DNA of 64,000 bases from assembly GCA_022559845.1 (NCBI GenBank), contig CM040128.1, positions 228,451,939 through 228,515,938 on the forward strand, written 5' to 3'. The notes below the pieces were generated by a model. That model did not search any database. It had not been told where the DNA came from and was given only the letters and a program-made list of their open reading frames with translations. Below, piece after piece: positions 22,032-33,538 of the stretch; within the stretch, counting starts at the first letter, position 1, and the number at the start of each line of letters is the position of its first letter. Source of the DNA: Amorphophallus konjac. Lineage: Eukaryota; Streptophyta; Magnoliopsida; Alismatales; Araceae. Made by a program: the position numbers and the translations under genes.

Positions 22032-23948
22032 CTAGTGTAGAGATATCATATTGACTGTTCTTTTTAGCTCGGGTAGTTCATGCGGGCGAGAAGGGTCCAC
22101 CCTATATTCGTCCATTTGGAGTTCTCCCTTCTTGATCATCCCTTCAATAACATATTTAAATACATAGCAATCCTCAATGGGATGCCCCAGTGCCTGATGA
22201 TATGGGCAGAAGCGAGGGCTATCTATTCTTTTGGCATCATCGGGTCTCTTTGGCTCCGAAAGGGTAATATTGTTAAATTGGGTGGCCCATTCAAATAAGA
22301 CCCGAGTCTTCTCCTTAGGAAAGGAGTAGAGCTTGCTCATTCTGGCTCACAAGGCGGGGCCTTCACGTTGATCAGCCGGCTTGGCGGGAGGAGGGCGGGT
22401 AACCCCTTTATCTTTATCTTTTTGTTGCTTGAACGCCTTGAAGTCTACTGTAGTAACTTCTTCAAGCGCGGGCTGTCTATCAGCCAATCTAGCCTTATGG
22501 CTTACAACGGCGGGAGTAGAAGATCGATTGGAGAGGAAGGTCTCGATCTCCGCCACAATATTGTTTAGTCGGTCGAAAGACCTAATTTCAATTCCTATCA
22601 TCCTTTCAAGGATTTCCCGCTTCAAATTTTGCTTGCATTTTTGAACGTCATCTTCTTGATGTGGCGGTCGCCTGCATCTCATGCTGAGCTCCCACCATCT
22701 TTTGATATACTCCAAGGCTGTTTCATCATTTTTTTGCCTAGAAGCATATAATTCAGCCACTGTGACCTCTCGCTCAGCAACATGGAAGCGCTCTCGAAAC
22801 ATCCGCTGCATATCTGGCCAGTCACTAATGGACCCGACCGGTAGATTCGAGTACCACTCGAAAGTGAGTCTCGTTAGCGAGGACCCAAAAAACTTTAGAA
22901 GGTAGGCTTCATCTGTCGCCAAATCACCCATCACGTTCACGTAATAGGATATGTGCTTCTTCGGTGATCCGTCCCTGTTGAACTTGTCAAACTTCGGGGG
23001 CTTATTGACACCGGGAAGGAGTCTCTTAGCAGCATAGTGGGCCGAATACGGCACCTTGCATATATCAAACGAGACATAATCATCACATCCTCAGTCTACC
23101 AACTTCATATATATTATTTGTTCAACCATCAGCTTGCTCACTATTGTCGGATCCACCGGGTATGGATAGAAGTGTGCCTGCTGCATCTGAGGTGTGGCCG
23201 ACACCACGGCTTAAGGCATAGTAGTGGCGATCCCCTGATGTCAAGGAACTAGTGGTGACATCGGGGCTGTGCCCCCGGCACAATAGTGTAATAGCTAGGA
23301 AGCCATCATCTGAGGTGAACCCTCAAGCTCATCGGCACCACGTCGTGATGTTTCAAGAGGAGCTTCCACCCGCTTCGAGGCTGACGCCTGCATGCTTAGC
23401 TCGCTCATTTGTTTCTTCAGCATCTCAATCTCATGCTGGTACTTCAGGAGCAACATCATCATTGTTGGATCATGGGTAGAAGGGCTAGGTGCTGGGCCTC
23501 CTCCCTCTAACGGAGCATCCGAAGCAAGGGTTGGTCTCTCACTCTCGTCTTCATTTTCAGTAGTAGTCATGTTTGCAGCCATGGTGACTACATCCGTGCT
23601 AGTTTCCCCAACAAGGGCTTGCACTGCATCAGCCGCAACCTTCTTTTCTCTAGTGACAGAAACGGGCCTCTCGACAAACCTTATCACCTCTTCAGATTCT
23701 TTGGGTAGAGACCCATAACGGCCAGCCACTCCGACCATGTTACAGCTGAATATCTGGAGGTGATGGTTCCTCCGTATCACCCTCCTGGCTGACTGCCTAG
23801 GAAAGGTCAGCCTGTCGAACACCAAGACCCTCGGTGTCATTTCTACATTAAAGGATGGTCCATAGCAACTAGACCCTTCATCAGCAATCTCTTCCTGGTT
23901 GACTTGTACTCCCCGGTCTTCATCTTCTACAGTGCTTATGGCCTTCAA
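22032..23948 (-). pseudogene. gag: Tat-lineage gag relic 1 (full-length frame with stops)
   Basis: One frame from 23948 to 22032 (639 codons) is broken only by stop codons, at 23295, several in 23055-23294, and one at 22347. Order: acidic N-terminal part, coiled coil LLLKYQHEIEMLKKQMSEL (about 23405-23465), capsid of the Retrotrans_gag type (23054-22550: SYYVNVMGDLATDEAYLLKFF, FEWYSNLP, MFRERFHVAE, ALEYIKRWWELS), a basic linker, then YSFPKEKTRVLFEWA and CPYHQALGHPIEDC near 22200. It is the template for judging what relic 2 and the 59-63 kb element have lost. No protease or RT follows. Confidence 0.85.
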
Positions 23949-24906
23949 GAGCCATTGCGTACCTTGAGGGGTGTTCCCGAGACCCCGAAAATATCCCTGG
24001 ATAGCTTAGGTAATATCTTCATGCCCGTCTGTAGGGCAAAGTGTAGATGGTGCTATGCTGTGTTAAGCCAGCGACCTGTAAGCGAAGTGCCGTTGTTCAG
24101 CTATCTTGTTTCATCTTCGGTCGGGAGAAAAGACATTTGCCTGTAGGCCGTAGCCTTGGATGGCTCGTCCGCGAGGTGATGCAGTTGGCACCTCAATTCT
24201 TCCTTCTTCTTTTCCTTCTTCTTTTCTACAGAACCTACCAGCTTGGATAGGCTCCGGTTGAACATCAGCTGGGGCCCGCATCAGCTTGGGTGCCCATACT
24301 TGTTTAAGTTTGGTCAGATTCGGGGCCAGACCTCCCCCTGACCTGGACTTGACACTGTCCGGCTTGTCTTGAGCTAGCGCTTGGAACGAGTTCCGCACTG
24401 GTACAGCTGCGATCACCCGGTCAGGCGAGATCTTGGCCTGTCGGCCATTCAGAAACACGCAAACTCCTCCGATTAGAACGGACTTTCCCGACGTCGAAAG
24501 CCGGCCTTGCAGTCTGCCGGTATTCTTTCTGGCTGCCCTCCTGGCAGTCGAGGAGCGCTTCTTGTTATTTTTGAAGCACAGAAGTGGACATAGCAACCCA
24601 CCAAAGCAACATCAGTTGTGGTCACCTTTGTAGCAGGGACCGGCTCCATCTCCTGGATGTCTAGGAGCTCGACGAAGGCTACCCCCAAAAAGTTGGGGAA
24701 GCCAACCACTGGCGGGAAGTCGCCGAACTTTTTTGGGACCGCCAGGTAGCCATACCTAGCGTGATCAGCAACCATGAGTGATCCGATGGAAACAACCATC
24801 GAGTTAATCAGGGTGCAACCTACAATTTCAGATTTTAAAATGAGTTAGAATTTTAGGAGGAGGCTGTTGGGCCCCTAATCCTGGCAAGAAGATGAAAGGA
24901 GGTTTC
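23949..24906 (-). other. Tat leader between PBS and gag
   Basis: Minus-strand frames of 108 and 161 codons (24473-24799, 24111-24596) overlap in different phases and show no domain I recognise. They may be remnants of a gag N-terminal extension or a pre-gag ORF, or chance frames. Pyrimidine-rich sequence ending in CAG occurs on the plus strand at 24203-24230. Confidence 0.4.
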
Positions 24907-24924
24907 GTCCCACCGGGCTTGCCA
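24907..24924 (-). other. primer-binding site of the old Tat element
   Basis: The minus strand reads TGGCAAGCCCGGTGGGAC a few bases inside the LTR edge. It differs at one base from the site between the young Tat LTRs (44828-44845, TGGCACGCCCGGTGGGAC). The tRNA was not assigned. Confidence 0.75.
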
Positions 24925-25739
24925 AACTTGTTGGACGCACTTGGTGATGCAGATCATCTTTTCGTTCGTTTGTTTTTGGTTCGTTTCGTTTATTAGGGGG
25001 TTTATTTAGTTTTATTAAGTGTGAAGGCATGCCAGTCACCGAAATGACATTTATTCGAGCTTCAAGACTGGGGTTGTTTGAAACCACGGGTGCCCTCCGT
25101 CTGACCAACTAGACGATTGTGGATATCGGGTCGAGACTAAAAACTTGTTGTGCCATAAAAGTCATGGCATTAATTACATCCCCTCGGAGAGAGGAAAACC
25201 TTTGATTAAACTCCAGGAAAAGGGGCCCTCGGGCCTTAAATCAATATTAATTAAAGAAAGGAACGAGAGTTCCGAATTCCAATAAAATGGCCCCTATTGA
25301 GGGGAAAATAACTGAACAAAGCCGACCATTAATTTACCAATTCATATCCAGATGAGAGTCCCAAATTATAAATATGGCTGCCAGAGACATGGCAATTTTG
25401 ATATCTGGGAGTAGATCCCAATAGAAATTTGGTTAAAACATAATGGGCTATCGACCAAGAGCGGGGTCAAGCTTTGACCATGATGGGATGATCCCGCAGT
25501 TCAAGCATGACCTGTGGAGGCCTTATCAATATCCCCATGCATAGGGTCCAAGAGAGGTGAGAGCTTTTAGCATTTCTACTTTTATTTTATTGTATGTTCC
25601 TTTATTTTCTTTTATTCTTTATGTATTATCAAATTTTGTCCATGGTTTATGTCATTAAAGTTATTGTTTTATTATTTTATTTATCATTTATTTTTTTGTT
25701 GATTTCATTTCTTCTTTTTCTTTTATTCCTTTTGGAATG

Positions 25740-26790
25740 CGGAATGAGCTGAAGGCTGCTGCGTCGACGCAAGCTTCTCAGGGCATCGGTGCATAAGGCC
25801 TCAGCAGGGGCCAAGCGCAGAACATTACGTTGACCCCGGGCACGGACGCGTGGACGCAGGAGGCCTGACAGGGGCCGGAGGCCTGACAGGGGCCAAACGT
25901 AGAGCACTACGTCGACGCAGAGCAGAGCTGCGTCAACGCAGCCTACGTTAGTGGGCAAAAACCCCTTCATCAACCGCTTATTTGTTAGTTCATTTTATTG
26001 TGAGCTTTAGCTTAGGTGTTCAAAGGGGATTAACCCCAGTTTCTTTTCTTTGATTTGTTCTTTTGATTTTATTTTCCTTTAATTCCTTTTGAAGTGCAGA
26101 ACAGTTTGGAAGACCCTGCGTCGACACAAGAAAGCACTGCATGGACGCGTGGGGCCTGTGAGAGTAGGTGCGACAAGGGGCTTTTATTAGTGACAAATAG
26201 TCTTCTGGTGGTGGGAAATATCCTTGTAGCATTGTAAAATAGGCGACAAAGCAGAGAACACGAAGGCTACGTTGACGCAGCCTCCTTCATGCGTTGACGC
26301 AGTGAAGGTTCTGCCCATGCTTTAACATCGGTGAAAAAGGGAGCTAAGGGTGAAAAATAGAGCATAGTAGTGACAAATGCCACCCTAAGGGTGACAAATA
26401 GATAGAATAGTGACGGCTGGAGTTGACAGATGAAGGATGCATTGAAATCATAAGGAAAGAAGGAGACAGAGTGGACTCCAAAGTCATTTGGAGTCGACAC
26501 GGGGTAGCTCGGCGGGGTAAGGCGTAAGCCTCTGATAGCAGTGACAATTGAGGGTTAAAGGTGAAAAATGTCACTTAACGGTGACAAATAGCACCTTAAT
26601 GGTGACAAATAGATAGAACGACGACGGCCGGGGTTAAAGCTGAAACAGCGGGACGAAAGATGGGGCGGAGTCGATGCAACATGGTCTTGGCGTCGACGCA
26701 ATGGCAGCTTGGCAAGGCAGAACTTCGACACAAAGGGGTCGACCCTGGGGGTCGACTCCTTCAGAGCAGAAATCAAATGGTTTTTTCTTT
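25740..26790. repeat. GCGTCGACGCA-type palindrome cluster in the old Tat LTR
   Basis: Palindromic words built on GTCGAC recur: GCGTCGACGCAA near 25760, ACGTCGACGCA near 25909, GCGTCAACGCA near 25930, GCGTTGACGCA near 26292, GGCGTCGACGCA near 26690 and GGGTCGACC with GGGTCGACTCC near 26735-26760. They are mixed with repeats of 'agggtgacaaatag' (26340-26620). The unit lengths are irregular. Confidence 0.6.
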
Positions 26791-27611
26791 TGAAAGCATG
26801 CAGGTGTAGATGCAAAACATGCACATTCGCTATATGACTATGTCCTGTTATGAATGCAAAAATGCATATTTACAGCATGATTATGTCATGTCATGTTCAT
26901 TTTGTTAATTTATTGGTTGCCATCAATATTATTTCATTCTTTGTTTTTATTCCTTTCGTCATTTTGGCATCATCATTTTTTTGACTAGTTTCTTTTCATT
27001 ATTACTGCCAGTGAAGCATTAGTCTTCATATGCCCATGTCCTCAACAAGGATTGTAGCATTCAGGCATGCATATGGAGATGCATAGAGTTTATTACGTGA
27101 GGCATGCATAATGCATGGAATGATGATTTAATTATACTCATGGATGCTGAGCAAATGCCAGTGTGGATGCAGATGCATCGATGGCATACAATTCGTTTTA
27201 GCTAGCTGGTTGCCAGGCAAAGCTGAGCTCAAGAAGTTTTGACTCTAGGAGATCAAAGGGGAGCTGCCAAGAGGCAGTCTAGCAGGCCGACGAGCTGGTG
27301 CATCGACGTGGCAAGGGGATGCATCGACGCAATCAGGGTTTGGTTGACCAAAATTTGAGATCGGTCGACCGAATCTAGCAAATGGTCGACCGAAATTGGC
27401 TAGATGACTAGGATATGCAAGCATTCATGGGTGGTTTATGCACACGATGAATAGATGGTCCAATGATAACGTGGACATTAATGAATTGCTCAGTCCTCAG
27501 GGAATGCATAAGGGAGTGGTTTTAATCACGTTCATGTGGTTTCAGCAAGTGTTAGTATGGATCACAAGATGCATGTCAGATGCTAGGTTTCATTCCCTAC
27601 AAGACACAATC

Positions 27612-27625
27612 AATAGGCAGCGGTC
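27612..27625. other. LINE target-site duplication (left)
   Basis: AATAGGCAGCGGTC here corresponds to AATAGGCAGTGGCC at 28049-28062: 14 bp with two transition differences. Confidence 0.7.
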
Positions 27626-28050
27626 GATTCTCTGCTTGTGCAATTGTTAAAGGCTGGCTCTAAACCCCCTTGGTCCATCCTACCTTGGTGGGATTCTCTA
27701 CTTCGCATCTATAGCCAGGTCCGCGCTCCGATTCTCCATTGCTATAGGGAGTGCAAGTACGTGGCGGATGCATTAGCTAAAGCGGCGTTGGTTGGGGAGA
27801 ACAATTCTGAATTTTTTCATTGGCGTCAACTGCCATGGCAAGCAAATCGTTCTTGATGCAGCTGGCCTACCGTCAATCAGAGCTTTTTGTCCTACTTAGT
27901 GCCTTGCATATTTGGACCTTGGTGTGCCAAGCGTGGCCATAGTATGGGATATATTTTGTTGGTTGCTCTCATTCAGGGGTATGCCCCGGTGTTTTTGTAA
28001 GACTTTTCTCCTCTAGTTAATATATTCTTTCTTTGAATTAAAAAAAAAAA
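27626..28050 (+). mobile_element. 5'-truncated L1-type LINE insertion
   Basis: A 425-bp insertion ends in an A-rich tail (28038-28050) and is flanked by an imperfect 14-bp duplication, the signature of target-primed reverse transcription. The frame to 27856 encodes the very end of ORF2, a plant LINE RNase H: HCYRECKYVADALAKAA. The following 3' UTR has 'tttttgtaagacttttctcctctagttaatata', divided here only for reading, resembling plant L1 3' ends. Everything upstream of RNase H was lost at integration. Confidence 0.82.
27638..27856 (+). pseudogene. LINE ORF2 C-terminal fragment (RNase H end)
   Basis: This is the distal part of an RNase H domain: the conserved His-Cys-x-Arg-Glu-x-x-x-x-Ala-Asp-x-Leu-Ala-Lys pattern at HCYRECKYVADALAKAA, with the final catalytic Asp present. 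RT and endonuclease are absent because of 5' truncation. The Met is not a natural start; the frame belonged to a longer ORF2. Confidence 0.75.
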
Positions 28051-28740
28051 TAGGCAGTGGCCAGGCTAGGGGAGTCGACGCCTGGGGTTGACCCCTGATG
28101 CAGCAGATGGCAGGCAGAGTGTAGAAAAATGGGGGTCGACTCCCCTCACAGTAGATCTCAAAGGGTCTTTGACTTTCAGAAAGCATGCAAATGCATATGG
28201 AGAAATACGTATTTTCTATATGATCATGAAATACCATGCCCGTTTGATTAACTCATTGATTGCCATCAATTTGTTTCATTCTTTTGTTCATTCTTTTTGT
28301 TTCTTTCTTTTGAGCAAGTTTTTTCCTCTTTAGTTCTACTGCTAGAATGGCATTCCTTTCATTTGGTTAGTTGTTGTTCAAATATTCATCTTGATTAGTT
28401 TAATCACATTAATTGCAGAAGCGTGCTTGTAGTTTGTTCGATCACTTGCTCTATATGAGTGCATTCTCTTTGGCGTTGTTCTTGGCTTAGCATTATTCTT
28501 TGTGCTTTTATGTTTGATGCAACCATTTTAGTATTATGTTAATTGTTCAGCCCATGTTTACAGATTTTTGTTAAGTCCATAATTCTGAGAAAATTTGGGC
28601 AGCACCTCCCCCGGACCCGAGTTTTGGAGGTGAAAAATAGGAGCACATCCACCAGAAAATCCTGCGATGGCCCCAAAAACCAGAGCAAGTCAAAACTGAC
28701 GGCTCTATATCGCAGAATTGGCTAGAGAGGATGCCTCGAG

Positions 28741-29327
28741 GACTAGCCTACTAGAGGATCTCTAATGACCCAAGGATTAGCAACGTTTCCAACTCTGAAA
28801 TTTGCATTATTTCTGTTAGCCTCATGGCCATTAATATCCCACTCTTGGTAAAACATTCCCCAAATAACAAACTGTAAATAAGTAGATCCCTGGGGGATAT
28901 GAGAGTGGTCAAAGAATGGAAATCCAAACCGTGTGAGAACACAATTTGTCCCTTACCCATGGATGGATCCCCTATCATAGAAGCGTTCGGTGAAACCGGT
29001 GAGTTTATACTGTTGCTCCGGGGACTGAAGCCACAAGCTACACTTAAGACAGCGATGAGCCTGTACCTCATATGGAGACACAAAGCACTAATGTTCAGAG
29101 TATCATTATGTTAAAGAGAAAACATAGGCTATATAGCCAGGCTAATATAGAGTGTAGATAAATATAGGAAGATAGAGAAATTTGCTGTCACCCCCATACA
29201 AGAGGTGGAGTGGCGTAGCCGAGCGAGTGAACATCTTCAGGCAGTGACCTACCAGGCATTCGTTCAAACAGTATGGCGTCGGTGGAGGATTGGCATGTGA
29301 ACAAGGAGATTCTTATGCCGTGAACAG
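28741..29327. other. unassigned sequence
   Basis: Overlapping frames on both strands (28751-29083 minus, 28899-29114 plus) show no family I recognise. It may be the U3 end of the old Tat LTR or unrelated DNA. A TATA-like stretch (GGCTATATAGCC, a palindrome) occurs near 29127-29138. Confidence 0.35.
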
Positions 29328-31194
29328 TGATGAGTATCATATTTCATATTATAATTTGTACCACATTCATCATTTTTGAGCATTTAATGAGCATAGTTGT
29401 GCATTAAAATGGTCAAATCTCATTCTCACTATCAATTTGAGGCTTCATACATTTTAACCATCATTTTGAATCAAAATTGTAATGTGAGAAATATTTAAGA
29501 AATTGCACAATTATCACAATTCATTTTGAAACGAAGTACATTGATTATTCTAAATTTTTTGCTTTTTCAGGAATTTGAGACTAGGAGTCTGGACACCATT
29601 TTTAAAGAAAAGAATATTCGGCCGGTGGACCAGACGCCAATTAATGAGCGACTGACTGAAGAGGCGCCAATTTAGGAATGTGCGACGCAGTGCACAGACG
29701 TCAATTTTAGATTTAATGCAAAGAAGAAAAAGGCTAAAAAATGGAAAAAAGAATGAGCGCATGTTCACTCAGATGCCAATTCTTGATACGAAAAATAAAG
29801 GAAATATCAAATTGAGGAAATAAAGAATGGGCGACCGTTCTGTCAGACGTAGAAAAGAATGTGCGCCCAATCCTCCAGTCACTAATTCAGTTCGAACCAG
29901 AAGCGGATAGAATCAAACAAATTTATCTTGCTATGTTTGGAGTTATCTCCCCTTGTTTGATGAAAGGAGGACTTTATCTATGGCAAGATACCTACTTTGA
30001 ACAAGATTTTGATGCTGGAAGGTCGGATTCGAGTCAATCTCCAAAGATTTGTGGGATTTGACTCCCTGCACACTACAAAACCCGCCCTAGAGCGACCAAA
30101 TCAGATAGCCCGACCTTTTTATTACTTTTTGTTCTTCCTTTAAATTTACTGTCTTCAGAAAACTTCTTCATTTTTCAAATATCTTTAATTTCTTCTTCTT
30201 CACCGTTAGCTAGTTCTCTCTAGTTTGTAAGATATTTCTAGTTTTTCAAAGCTCTGCCTTTTACGCTTTTCAAAGCTCTACGCATCTCTCTGTTCTTCTC
30301 CTGATGTCTTCCCCTTCTGCTCCTCTTTTCATCTTGATTTCTTCAAACAAGTTCTTCAGTTTTCAAAGCTCTTTAATTTCTTCTTCTTCCTCTTCCTCTA
30401 ATTCTCTCGTGTTTTAAAGATATTTTAAGTTTTTCAAGATTCTATCTTTTACATTTTTTTCTCTGCATCTCTCTGTTCTTCTCCCAATTTCACCCTCTTC
30501 TTCACGTTTTCTTCCTATGCACTCTGCATCAAACTTCTTCATCTGTTCATGATATTCAACTTTCTCTTCTGTCTCATCTTCTAATTCTTCTCCGTTTTCA
30601 AGCTATTTCAATTCTCTTCTTACTCTATTTTTATTTTGATTTTAATCTTCTTCTTCTACCTATCTCTCCCTCCTCTACTTTCCCCTAAACATCCCTTTGA
30701 CGGAGATTCTTCTTCGGTACTCTAAAGGCGACGTATCTCTCCAAGGCGGGGCGATCCAATCAAAGGCTCGGCACAGCGTGGGCGGCGCTATTCTTCACTA
30801 TCTTGGATCTATTTCTTCCCTTATTCTTTTATTTCAAGTTATAATTTTTATTTTCCATAGAGTTGTAATATTTCTTCTTAGCAATAAAAATCAAATCTTT
30901 GCAATTGGGTTTTTCTATTCCTTTCTCCACTCCCTCAAAAATTCTGTTCTCAACTTTCTCATGTTCTTTAAATAGTTTATTTTCATGTAATCTTATTTTC
31001 CTTTTCATAAAACTCACTCAAAATTTGGATTTCTCAAATATAAAGATTTTTCAACTTGCTTAAAAGAAATATTCCTCTCCGTGGGATCGACCCATTCTTA
31101 ACACTCTGCTTGAATTTTACATCTTTTTAGTGAGTGAGTGCAGTTATTTTTGAAATTGTGGCACGGCTTTTAACGATGAGTGTAGTGCACATCA
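29328..31194 (+). repeat. Athila-like 5' LTR (plus strand)
   Basis: A 1.87-kb LTR beginning TGATGAGTATC and ending GCACATCA, followed after five bases by a PBS. The first 180 bp resemble the minus-strand LTR edge at 3821. A pyrimidine-rich zone occupies 30180-30690. The matching 3' LTR is not in the window, so the element is truncated or disrupted. Confidence 0.7.
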
Positions 31195-31199
31195 ATTTT

Positions 31200-31215
31200 T
31201 GGCACCATTGTCAGG
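31200..31215 (+). other. degenerate primer-binding site, tRNA-Asp type
   Basis: TGGCACCATTGTCAGG is close to TGGCGCCGTTGCCGGGG, complementary to the plant tRNA-Asp 3' end and usual in Athila-type elements. Four substitutions in 16 bases, all of the G-to-A or C-to-T kind. Confidence 0.75.
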
Positions 31216-32210
31216 AAGGAAAATATTTTTTTATAGTTAGACATTCTTGTGTTTGATGTGTATATTTGTATACGAATCTTTTTTATTTTGTAGAAAAAAA
31301 ATTAAAAAATCAAAAAAAGAAGAAAATTCACACAAAAAATTCTCAGGAAATAAACTGTTGTAGAAAATAGGAAGCATCGCTGAAAGTCTGTATCTGTCAC
31401 AATAGGAAGTAGAAAGTAGAAAATCTCAAAATCCTGGAAATTCAAGCACTGCTAAAGGTCAGTAAACGTATGAACATGTCCTATTTTAAAAATTCTTAAA
31501 AAATCTCAAAATATCAAAAAAAATCATGAAAAATCTAAAAAAATCAAAAAACTAGAAAAGTCATAAATCATGCTTTTAGGCCTTATTGTTCAGTAGGTTG
31601 CATGTTGTTTAGTATTTTTAGTTACTATTTGCCTTTTATCCATCTCTCTTTTTGAAAAATAAAAATAAAAAAATATCTGAAAAAAATCATAAAATAGAAA
31701 ATAGAAAATAGAAAAAAAATTGTCATGATATCATGCTTTCACACTAGTTGCATCTCTTACATGCATAGTTGCATTTAGTTTACTTTTTATTTATTTATTT
31801 GCATCTTTGAAAAAAAACTTTCTCTTCTTCTCTTTCTCCCTTCTTAAGGGCAATTTAGGCACACCCCTCTTAGAATTGGAAGGACCCTCCATTGAGCACT
31901 CTGTCTCTTTGGACCGGAATCTTCTTTTCCAAGACCTTCATAATTCTCCACAACCGTGGATTCTCTCACGGACGCCAGGCAGGTTGTACCTAGAAGCACC
32001 CCGAAGTTAGTTTGCCCTTAGAAGGTCAAAACAAAAATAAAAAAAAACTATCGTGTTGTATGCATTATTCATATAGTTGTTAATTGATTGCATTGCTTCA
32101 AAAAAAATAAAAAAATAAAAAAAATGAGTCAGAAAACTCCAATATTTGAGTGGACTCATAAATTCAATGAGGTGGACTTGTTGGCCCATTTGTCTTGATG
32201 CATTCCTTGG
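31216..32210 (+). other. A-rich leader and decayed gag start
   Basis: Dominated by runs of A with AAATC and AAAAT words (31290-31720). A 67-codon frame at 31807 has no clear homology. The capsid domain seen in the minus-strand relative is absent from this copy. Confidence 0.45.
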
Positions 32211-32213
32211 GCT

Positions 32214-33513
32214 ATGAATCCAAATTCTTTCACGCCACCTTTTTCTCATCTATGGGTCAAGTCGGTCCATTATGGTCCAACTCAACTTTTATCATTCACC
32301 CACAATGGCCCGACCCACTACGAAAGCCCATACTCTTTGTCGGCCTACAATGAAAGCCCATCACTCATGGGGGCCCAGTTGCATTCCTTTACTCAAGATC
32401 ATATTCAATCCACTCAATTCTTTCATGGGCCCTTTAATTCATCTCGACCCCAAAAATAAGCCCAAATTGCTTAAAGAACCTCCATACCTTCTTATGATTC
32501 TTAGTGGGGAGGATAACATAATAGTTCTTGGGATTCTTATCAAGGCCCGGCACAAAATCCTTCGGATCAATTCTTGCAAAATTGGGCTCCATCCTCGAAT
32601 AGTTTTCCTGATCAAGCCCACTATGGAGGACAACCCACGTTCTCTCCCCTACCTCATTATCACGATAATCATTATTCCACCTCTTATCCTTCGAACTCTA
32701 CTTCTCAGTCTAACATATCTATCTCCTCCTTGCCCAACTCTCCATCAAGAGGAGAGATTTAATCAATTTCATCAATTCTTTCAATCAATCATGCTTCAAA
32801 ATCAAGCACGTATAGATAGGATGACTAAGGAGATCAAGAGGATAGAGGAAGATCAATTACTTGACTACTCTGGTTCAAATTCTACTGATCAAATTCTTGA
32901 TATTGACTATGATCAATCTATGATCCCCCAAGATCATAACACTCATATCAATCTTGATTTCGAAGATGAAAGTATTGTAGAGAGATCTAGTCAAGAGACT
33001 TTAAAGAGAGCTAGCTATAGTTATGATCATGACCAAAAGGATGATTTTGAGGAATTTGAGCTTAATTGCACTGAGAAGGAGAGTCATAAAGAAGTTGTTG
33101 ATCTCAAGTTGAGGGGAGCAAAAGAAGAAGGTAATGTGCAAGATCATGGTCAAACTCAACCAATTTCTCTTCTTGAATTTGAAGAGATCAGGTTTCAAGA
33201 AGAAGAAGAAGAAGAGGTGACGGTGGAGAAGGATTTGAGTAATGTTATGAATCAGTTGTCTTGGGTAGATGAAGAGGTGGGTAACTTCCATGATCTTACT
33301 CTCGATAAGACATCCTTAAATCAAGAGGAGGATTACTTTGTGATTAATAATCTTGACGATTTAATAGAGATGAAATCTAAATATCCTCCTCCTTTTAAAG
33401 AATATGGCGAAGGGGTCTGGTTGGAAAATTTTACCTTTAATCTACCCACCCCATTGTTGGATAATATGATGAATAATCTTAATATGATTGATGAGTTTGG
33501 TGAAGGGGCCTAG
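32214..33513 (+). pseudogene. gag: Athila-like gag C-terminal relic
   Basis: Three overlapping frames hold pieces of one protein: 32214-32456 (Ser/Tyr/Pro-rich), 32574-32759 (NWAPSSNSFPDQAHYGG...) and the last ~250 codons of the 413-codon frame, from about 32750, with QARIDRMTKEIKRIEED and an acidic stretch. The tail NNLDDLIEMKSKYPPPF...GEGVWLENFTFNLP matches the minus-strand relic at 15670-15840. The first ~160 residues of the 413-codon frame are out of phase with the real gag and should not be believed. A tail segment is repeated imperfectly at 33482-33540. Confidence 0.7.
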
Positions 33514-33538
33514 TTGGAAACATTTACCTTTAATCTAC

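Larger units (their letters stand above)
26700..28300. repeat. internal duplication around the LINE insertion
   Basis: The order GGGGTCGACTCC, AAAGCATGCA, a CTATATGA word, 'tgattgccatcaat' and 'tttcattcttt' occurs at about 26735-26945 and again at 28120-28290. This is an older local duplication; the LINE fragment lies between the copies. Confidence 0.6.
24929..28740 (-). repeat. 5' LTR of the old Tat element (right end uncertain)
   Basis: It starts TGTTGGACGCAC and is similar in order to the young Tat LTRs at 41437 and 44850: GACGCAC, then GCCAGTCACCGAA-TGACnTTTATTCG, then a GCCATAAA-GTCA block and ATTACATCC. A second conserved block at about 28583-28660 (GGGCAGCACCTCCCCCGGACC) matches 42932-42990. 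Between them the old copy has its own repeats and a LINE insertion, so it is longer than the young LTR over this interval. The right-hand boundary was not found. Confidence 0.7.

Noticed and set aside
28751..29114. Possible organelle-derived coding fragment
   Set aside because: The overlapping frames looked protein-like, but I could match no chloroplast or mitochondrial gene with confidence.
32272..32760. N-terminal ~160 residues of the 413-codon plus frame
   Set aside because: Hydrophobic and out of phase with the gag-like frames at 32214 and 32574; only the later part matches the relative at 15.7 kb.
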